The position numbers and the translations under genes are program-made. The notes under the pieces were generated by a model that made no database searches, was not told where the DNA came from, and saw only the letters and a list, made by a program, of their open reading frames with translations. Shown here in pieces: positions 29,151 through 32,798 of a DNA stretch of 32,798 nt; within the stretch, counting starts at the first letter, position 1; every line of letters begins with the position of its first letter. Origin of the DNA: Burkholderiales bacterium 68-10 (GTDB taxonomy: Bacteria > Pseudomonadota > Gammaproteobacteria > Burkholderiales > Burkholderiaceae_C); assembly GCA_001897615.1 (NCBI GenBank), contig MKTG01000071.1, forward strand, positions 38,823-71,620. The letters run 5' to 3'.

Positions 29151-29176
29151 GCCGCAAAGTAAAGCGTTTTGTTTGG
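29151..29176 (+). promoter_or_regulatory. Candidate late promoter element (tail operon)
   Basis: The stretch GCCGCAAAGTAAAGCGTTTT then GTTTGG has the same layout as the 18.0 kb element (GCCGCAAA, 2-4 bases, AAAGCGyTTTrTTTG). It is the weakest of the three, with the palindrome broken by one base. It lies 35 bases before the ATG of the large tail protein and after the tape measure stop, in the place of Mu PP. Shared activation by Mor is inferred. Confidence 0.5.
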
Positions 29177-29210
29177 CCGCCCGGGCGCGGGCGCGGCACA
29201 GTGGGCGCCT

Positions 29211-32200
29211 ATGCCTTCGGTGCAGCGCTTTTTCTCTGGTCGCAACAACCTTGCGCGCAACGCCTTGCTGGCGGCCAGCAGCGTGCGGGCCAGCACGGCG
29301 GTGGAACGCACGGCGGTGGCGCGCGCCGGTGGCGGGCGGGTGCGGCTGGTGGGCAGCTATGTGGGGCACGAGGCCACGGACATCGATGTGCGCATTGACG
29401 CCGCCGGCGGCACCCCGCGCGCCAGCGTGCCGCAGTTCGTGGGTGTGGGCAACGGCACGCTGCAGGTGCTGGGCGTGGGCGCTGCGGCGCCGCTGCAGTC
29501 GCTCACCTTCACGCTGGCCGACCTGGGCGTGCAGACCACGCACGCCGGGCTGGATGTGCGCGAGGCGCGGCTGGTGGCCAAGGCCGCCGGCAGCGCGGGC
29601 AATGCGATCAGCGTCACGGTGGAGCCGCTGCTGACGCGCACGCCCACCGCCTGGGCGCTGCTGGCCGACTGGGCGACGGGGCAGGACGTGCAGACCGGCC
29701 CGCAGTGGGACTTCGGCGGGCTGCCGCTGTCGCCCAAGGATGAGCTGGACGCGGCCAGCCCGCGCATTGCGTTTGGCTTTGACCCCGAGGTTTATCGGCC
29801 GTGGCGGCGGTTTCGCAACGGACAGTGGGAATTTGGCCTGAGCCCGGCGCTGCAACGAGCGGTGGCCAAGGGCACGCCGGTGCACGCGGTGACGGGCGGC
29901 TACAAGGTGACCATTACCGATGGGGTGACGACCGAGGTCTACGGCGACACGGCGGCGCTGCCGGTGCCGCAGCCGGCCGTCGTCACGTTTTACGACCTGC
30001 TGACGCAGCTGGCCGCCAGCGCGCTGGTGGATGTGGCGGGCGTGGTGGCGGCCGACCGCACGGTGGGCGGGCAGGCGGCCATCGACGTGCCGCTGCGCAC
30101 CAGTGCCTGGCTGCTGGCGCTGGGTGGCGCGGCGAAGCTGGCCGACGTGGGCGTGCCGCCGGCGGCGCCCACGCAGACGGTGACGGTGCGCTGCATCAAT
30201 GCCGACACGGTGGGGGCCGAGCGCTGGGCGGTGACGGGCGACGTGAGCGGCGCGCTGGCGCCGGCCATCACGGGCGTGCCGTACACGCATGCGGCCATCG
30301 CCTTCACGGTGCCGGCGCTGGACCCGGCGGCGGTGGGCAGTGGCGAGACGGGGTGGAGGTTTTCTCCGGCCTCGCGCAGCGACGCCGAAGGCGTGCCCAG
30401 CGTGTGCCTGAAGCCGCTGCGCCTGGGGGTGAACGCGCGGCCAACGGCCGTGACGTTTGAGTACCGCAAGCGACCGCCTGCGGATTGCAACTGCGCGCCG
30501 CTGGCGCCGCTGCGTATCCGGGACGCCTGTCTCGGGATTGGAGGTGAGGCCGATATGGCACTGGACCCTGCACATCAATCGCGCCTGGAAGACCTGTTCG
30601 AGTGGCGGCGGGACTTCTTTGGCGACAACACGGCGCCGGGCTGGCCCATGCGGTGGGCCAAGAATGATCTTGATCTGGCTGACGCCGTTGTAAAAATCTT
30701 TTCCGACGCGCTGGCCGAGGTGCACCCGTCAAGCGCGGCGCGCACCGAGTGGGATGCCGCGCTGACAGACTTGCAGGCAGAAATGGCGTCGCTGGTCGGC
30801 CTGGTGGGATCGCACGCTGTGCCTGCGTCGTGGCGCGTCAGGCTGGGGGAGCGCTGGCGCCATGTGGGCCGCCTGTTCGAGGTCACGCAGATCAAGCGCG
30901 ACGGCACAACGGTGACGGGCATCGACTTTTTCGTCAGTCCGCTGATGGCCGATGTGACCCCGGTGCCGCTGGACGCGGCGTGGCAGGTCGCCGTTGGCGC
31001 CGACGTGACGCTGACGGTGGATTGGTCGACGTACACCGGATCGCCCGAATCTGGCGCCGAATGGACGGTAACGCTTACGCGACTGGCTGACCCTGTGGCC
31101 GCCGTGCCTGAGGGCGCCGACATCGATGGCGTGCCGGCCACCGTGCTGGCCGAGCTGATGCAGACGATGCCGCGCCGCTACAGCGCGCGGATGGACTACT
31201 GCCGCGCTCTGGCCGGCATCGTCCCAAAGTCTGACCCCAGCACCACCGACGCGGGCGGGTGCTGGGTTGACCATGGTGGCACCCATTGGTGGGTGGACCA
31301 GGACGGTCTTTATTTGCCCGCATTCACGAATCAGCCTTATGTCAGCGCGCGCCGAAATGCTGATACGGGCGAGATTAAATCGACGATGGAGTTTGGATTC
31401 GGCCTTGTCGTGGCCTGCCCGGAGCGCCTGAAAATCGGCGACTCGATTACCGTGCGCATTATCACGGTGGATGGCGAGCGCCCTTATAAAGTGGGCGACG
31501 AGGCGATTATCCAGACCATTGGCGCCGGCCCGGCCTGGCTGGCCGGTGGGGTGGATGGCACGGACGTGCAGACCTGGGCCGTGCAGGGCAGCGCCAGCGG
31601 CGTGCTGCCGAGCTACGTGCTGCCCACCGACGGCGCGCCGGCGCCGACCTGGAGCCATGCGGGCATCGACGTCGAGATGGCGATGGGCGGGATCGGCTTT
31701 GCGCTGGGGGACCGCTTTGGCCTGGCGGTTGAGGCCGGGCAGTATCAGTGGCGGCGCGACGGCGGCGCCTGGAGCGCGGTGGCCGACATTCCGGCCAGCG
31801 GGCCGGCGCTGCTGGCCGATGGGCTGGAGCTGCACTTTGACGCCGGCGCGGCGCCGTCGTTCGTGCCGGGCGACAGCTGCGGCTTTCACGTGCACCAGCC
31901 GCATGCGGCCAGCCACGTCAAGGATGCGCAGGCCACGGCCTGGGCCTGGGCCGGCGCGGGCGCCACCATGCTGCTGGACCTGGGCAGCGTGCAGCCGATT
32001 GCCGCGCTGGCGCTGGCGCGCTACAGCCTGCCGGCGGGCGCGACGGTGTCGGTGGAGCTGTCGGCCGATGGCGCCACCTGGGGCGCGCCGGTGGCGCTGG
32101 ACGTGTCGCGCACGGTGGCGGTGGCCTTCACCGCCGGCAGCGCGCGCTACCTGCGCCTGACGGTGGCCGCGGCCATGGGCGGCCACATCGGCTGGGTGTG

Positions 32201-32588
32201 GGCGGGCGTGCCGTTTGCCACCGACCACCATGCCAGCAAGTGCGAGCGGCGCCGGCGCTGGGCGGTGCAGCGCGGTGGCGGCTACAACGCGGCCAGCCTG
32301 TACGCGGGCGCGGGCGACGGCTGGCGCCTGGCCTGGGCGCCGGGCGACTGGGCGGCCAGCCGCCTGCTGGAGGCCGATGTGGCCGGCCTGCTGCCGCTGC
32401 TGGACTGGGCGCAGCAGCAGGACGAGCCGCTGCTGTTTGTGCCGCATCACCTGCACCCGCAGGACGCGGCGCTGGTGCGCTTTGCCGCCGACGCGCTGGA
32501 GGTGGCCGACCTGCACGAGTGGCAGAGCGACGATGCGGGCGCACGCCTGCTGTCGGCAAGCCTGGAGCTGGAGCCGGTGTTCGCATGA
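29211..32588 (+). CDS. Large tail/tip structural protein (1125 residues)
   Basis: The ATG at 29211 gives a beta-rich protein of 1125 residues. N-terminal 430 residues include ATDIDVRIDAAGGTPRASVP and FYDLLTQLAASALVDVAGVV. A Cys-rich junction RPPADCNCAPLAPLRIRDAC follows, then a helical region with lower GC (about 30530-31520) and a discoidin-like or carbohydrate-module-like segment near 910-1010 (LALARYSLPAGATVSVELSA, ARYLRLTVAAAMGGHIGWVW). The C-terminus (LLPLLDWAQQQDEPLLFVPH) resembles distal-tail proteins. Position after the tape measure gene suggests a tail-tip or baseplate role. The next gene overlaps by ATGA. I do not recognise a precise family. Confidence 0.6.
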   Translation: MPSVQRFFSGRNNLARNALLAASSVRASTAVERTAVARAGGGRVRLVGSYVGHEATDIDVRIDAAGGTPRASVPQFVGVGNGTLQVLGVGAAAPLQSLTFTLADLGVQTTHAGLDVREARLVAKAAGSAGNAISVTVEPLLTRTPTAWALLADWATGQDVQTGPQWDFGGLPLSPKDELDAASPRIAFGFDPEVYRPWRRFRNGQWEFGLSPALQRAVAKGTPVHAVTGGYKVTITDGVTTEVYGDTAALPVPQPAVVTFYDLLTQLAASALVDVAGVVAADRTVGGQAAIDVPLRTSAWLLALGGAAKLADVGVPPAAPTQTVTVRCINADTVGAERWAVTGDVSGALAPAITGVPYTHAAIAFTVPALDPAAVGSGETGWRFSPASRSDAEGVPSVCLKPLRLGVNARPTAVTFEYRKRPPADCNCAPLAPLRIRDACLGIGGEADMALDPAHQSRLEDLFEWRRDFFGDNTAPGWPMRWAKNDLDLADAVVKIFSDALAEVHPSSAARTEWDAALTDLQAEMASLVGLVGSHAVPASWRVRLGERWRHVGRLFEVTQIKRDGTTVTGIDFFVSPLMADVTPVPLDAAWQVAVGADVTLTVDWSTYTGSPESGAEWTVTLTRLADPVAAVPEGADIDGVPATVLAELMQTMPRRYSARMDYCRALAGIVPKSDPSTTDAGGCWVDHGGTHWWVDQDGLYLPAFTNQPYVSARRNADTGEIKSTMEFGFGLVVACPERLKIGDSITVRIITVDGERPYKVGDEAIIQTIGAGPAWLAGGVDGTDVQTWAVQGSASGVLPSYVLPTDGAPAPTWSHAGIDVEMAMGGIGFALGDRFGLAVEAGQYQWRRDGGAWSAVADIPASGPALLADGLELHFDAGAAPSFVPGDSCGFHVHQPHAASHVKDAQATAWAWAGAGATMLLDLGSVQPIAALALARYSLPAGATVSVELSADGATWGAPVALDVSRTVAVAFTAGSARYLRLTVAAAMGGHIGWVWAGVPFATDHHASKCERRRRWAVQRGGGYNAASLYAGAGDGWRLAWAPGDWAASRLLEADVAGLLPLLDWAQQQDEPLLFVPHHLHPQDAALVRFAADALEVADLHEWQSDDAGARLLSASLELEPVFA

Positions 32589-32798
32589 TGAATGCCTGGC
32601 TGCGCATCGAGGGCGGGCCGCACGGCTGCGCCATCAACCTGATCGGCGCCGCGGGCGCCGCGCCTTCGAGCCTGCCCGATGGGCTGACGCTGCCGGTGCT
32701 GGCGGCCATCTCGGCGGTGCAGCGGCCGCTGTCGGTGCCGGGCATCGCCAGCGCGCCGGCCAGCAACCTGGACGCGCGCGTGGACAACGCCGGCGGCG
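32585..32798 (+). CDS. Tail gene fragment, cut by right window edge
   Basis: This frame starts at 32585 (overlapping the previous stop as ATGA), reads MMNAWLRIEGGPHGCAINLI and remains open to the end of the window, giving about 71 residues. The segment AISAVQRPLSVPGIASAPAS continues the beta-rich character of tail proteins. It may be the next tail-tip or minor tail gene. Nothing more can be said from this fragment. Confidence 0.55.
   Translation, partial: MMNAWLRIEGGPHGCAINLIGAAGAAPSSLPDGLTLPVLAAISAVQRPLSVPGIASAPASNLDARVDNAGG

Noticed and set aside
1-32798. CRISPR array, tRNA or rRNA genes
   Set aside because: No evenly spaced repeats with unique spacers and no tRNA-like cloverleaf or rRNA sequence were seen on either strand.

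Overview
The window is the inside of a transposable, Mu-like prophage. It has very high GC and tightly packed GC-rich codons, which suggests a high-GC betaproteobacterial host (Burkholderiales/Comamonadaceae type); this host guess is inference. Both ends cut through phage genes: a Mu F (gp30)-like head protein on the left and a tail gene on the right. No phage ends or host flank are visible. The tail genes (tube, tape measure, a very large structural protein, no sheath) point to a long non-contractile tail, as in B3/D3112-type transposable siphophages rather than Mu itself.

Layout. (1) 1-6753, minus strand: a lysis and packaging operon read leftward (holin, lytic transglycosylase, Rz/Rz1, TraR-type zinc finger, gp25-like, gp26-like, small and large terminase, portal, F). 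(2) 6787-8954, minus strand: small accessory genes, then a TPR-like gene, a gp26 paralogue and the Cro/CI-type repressor. (3) 8955-9050: divergent control region with paired operators. (4) 9051-17942, plus strand: the early/middle operon, with a Ner-like regulator, transposase A, AAA ATPase B, a string of small genes, a Gam-like protein, GemA and the Mor activator. (5) 18051-21921, plus strand: head operon (protease I with nested scaffold Z, decoration protein, major capsid T, gp36- and gp37-like). (6) 21935-24656: a complete diversity-generating retroelement (DGR). (7) 24631-32798: tail genes.

The most notable system is the DGR. The 3' end of a 345-residue target gene (variable repeat 22832-22953) matches a non-coding template repeat (23375-23496) at all 91 non-adenine positions, but differs at 16 of 31 template adenines. 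All ten AAC codons of the template are changed in the target. An Avd-type accessory gene lies before the template, and a YMDD reverse transcriptase lies after it. The phage therefore probably diversifies a C-type-lectin-like surface protein. The cassette sits between head-completion and tail-tube genes, not at the end of the tail module.

Regulation. A shared element with core AAAGCGYTTT occurs three times, each time just ahead of a late operon: lysis/packaging (minus, about 6.8 kb), protease/capsid (plus, about 18.0 kb) and large tail protein (plus, about 29.16 kb). These positions parallel the Mu late promoters Plys, PI and PP, and the sites are candidates for activation by the encoded Mor protein. 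Compared with Mu gene order, the lysis-terminase-portal block appears inverted and moved to the other side of the repressor. Other elements are an approximately 100 bp REP-like inverted repeat beside the terminase gene, heptamer (GTTGAGC-type) arrays flanking the head operon, and a strong intrinsic terminator between tail tube and tape measure.
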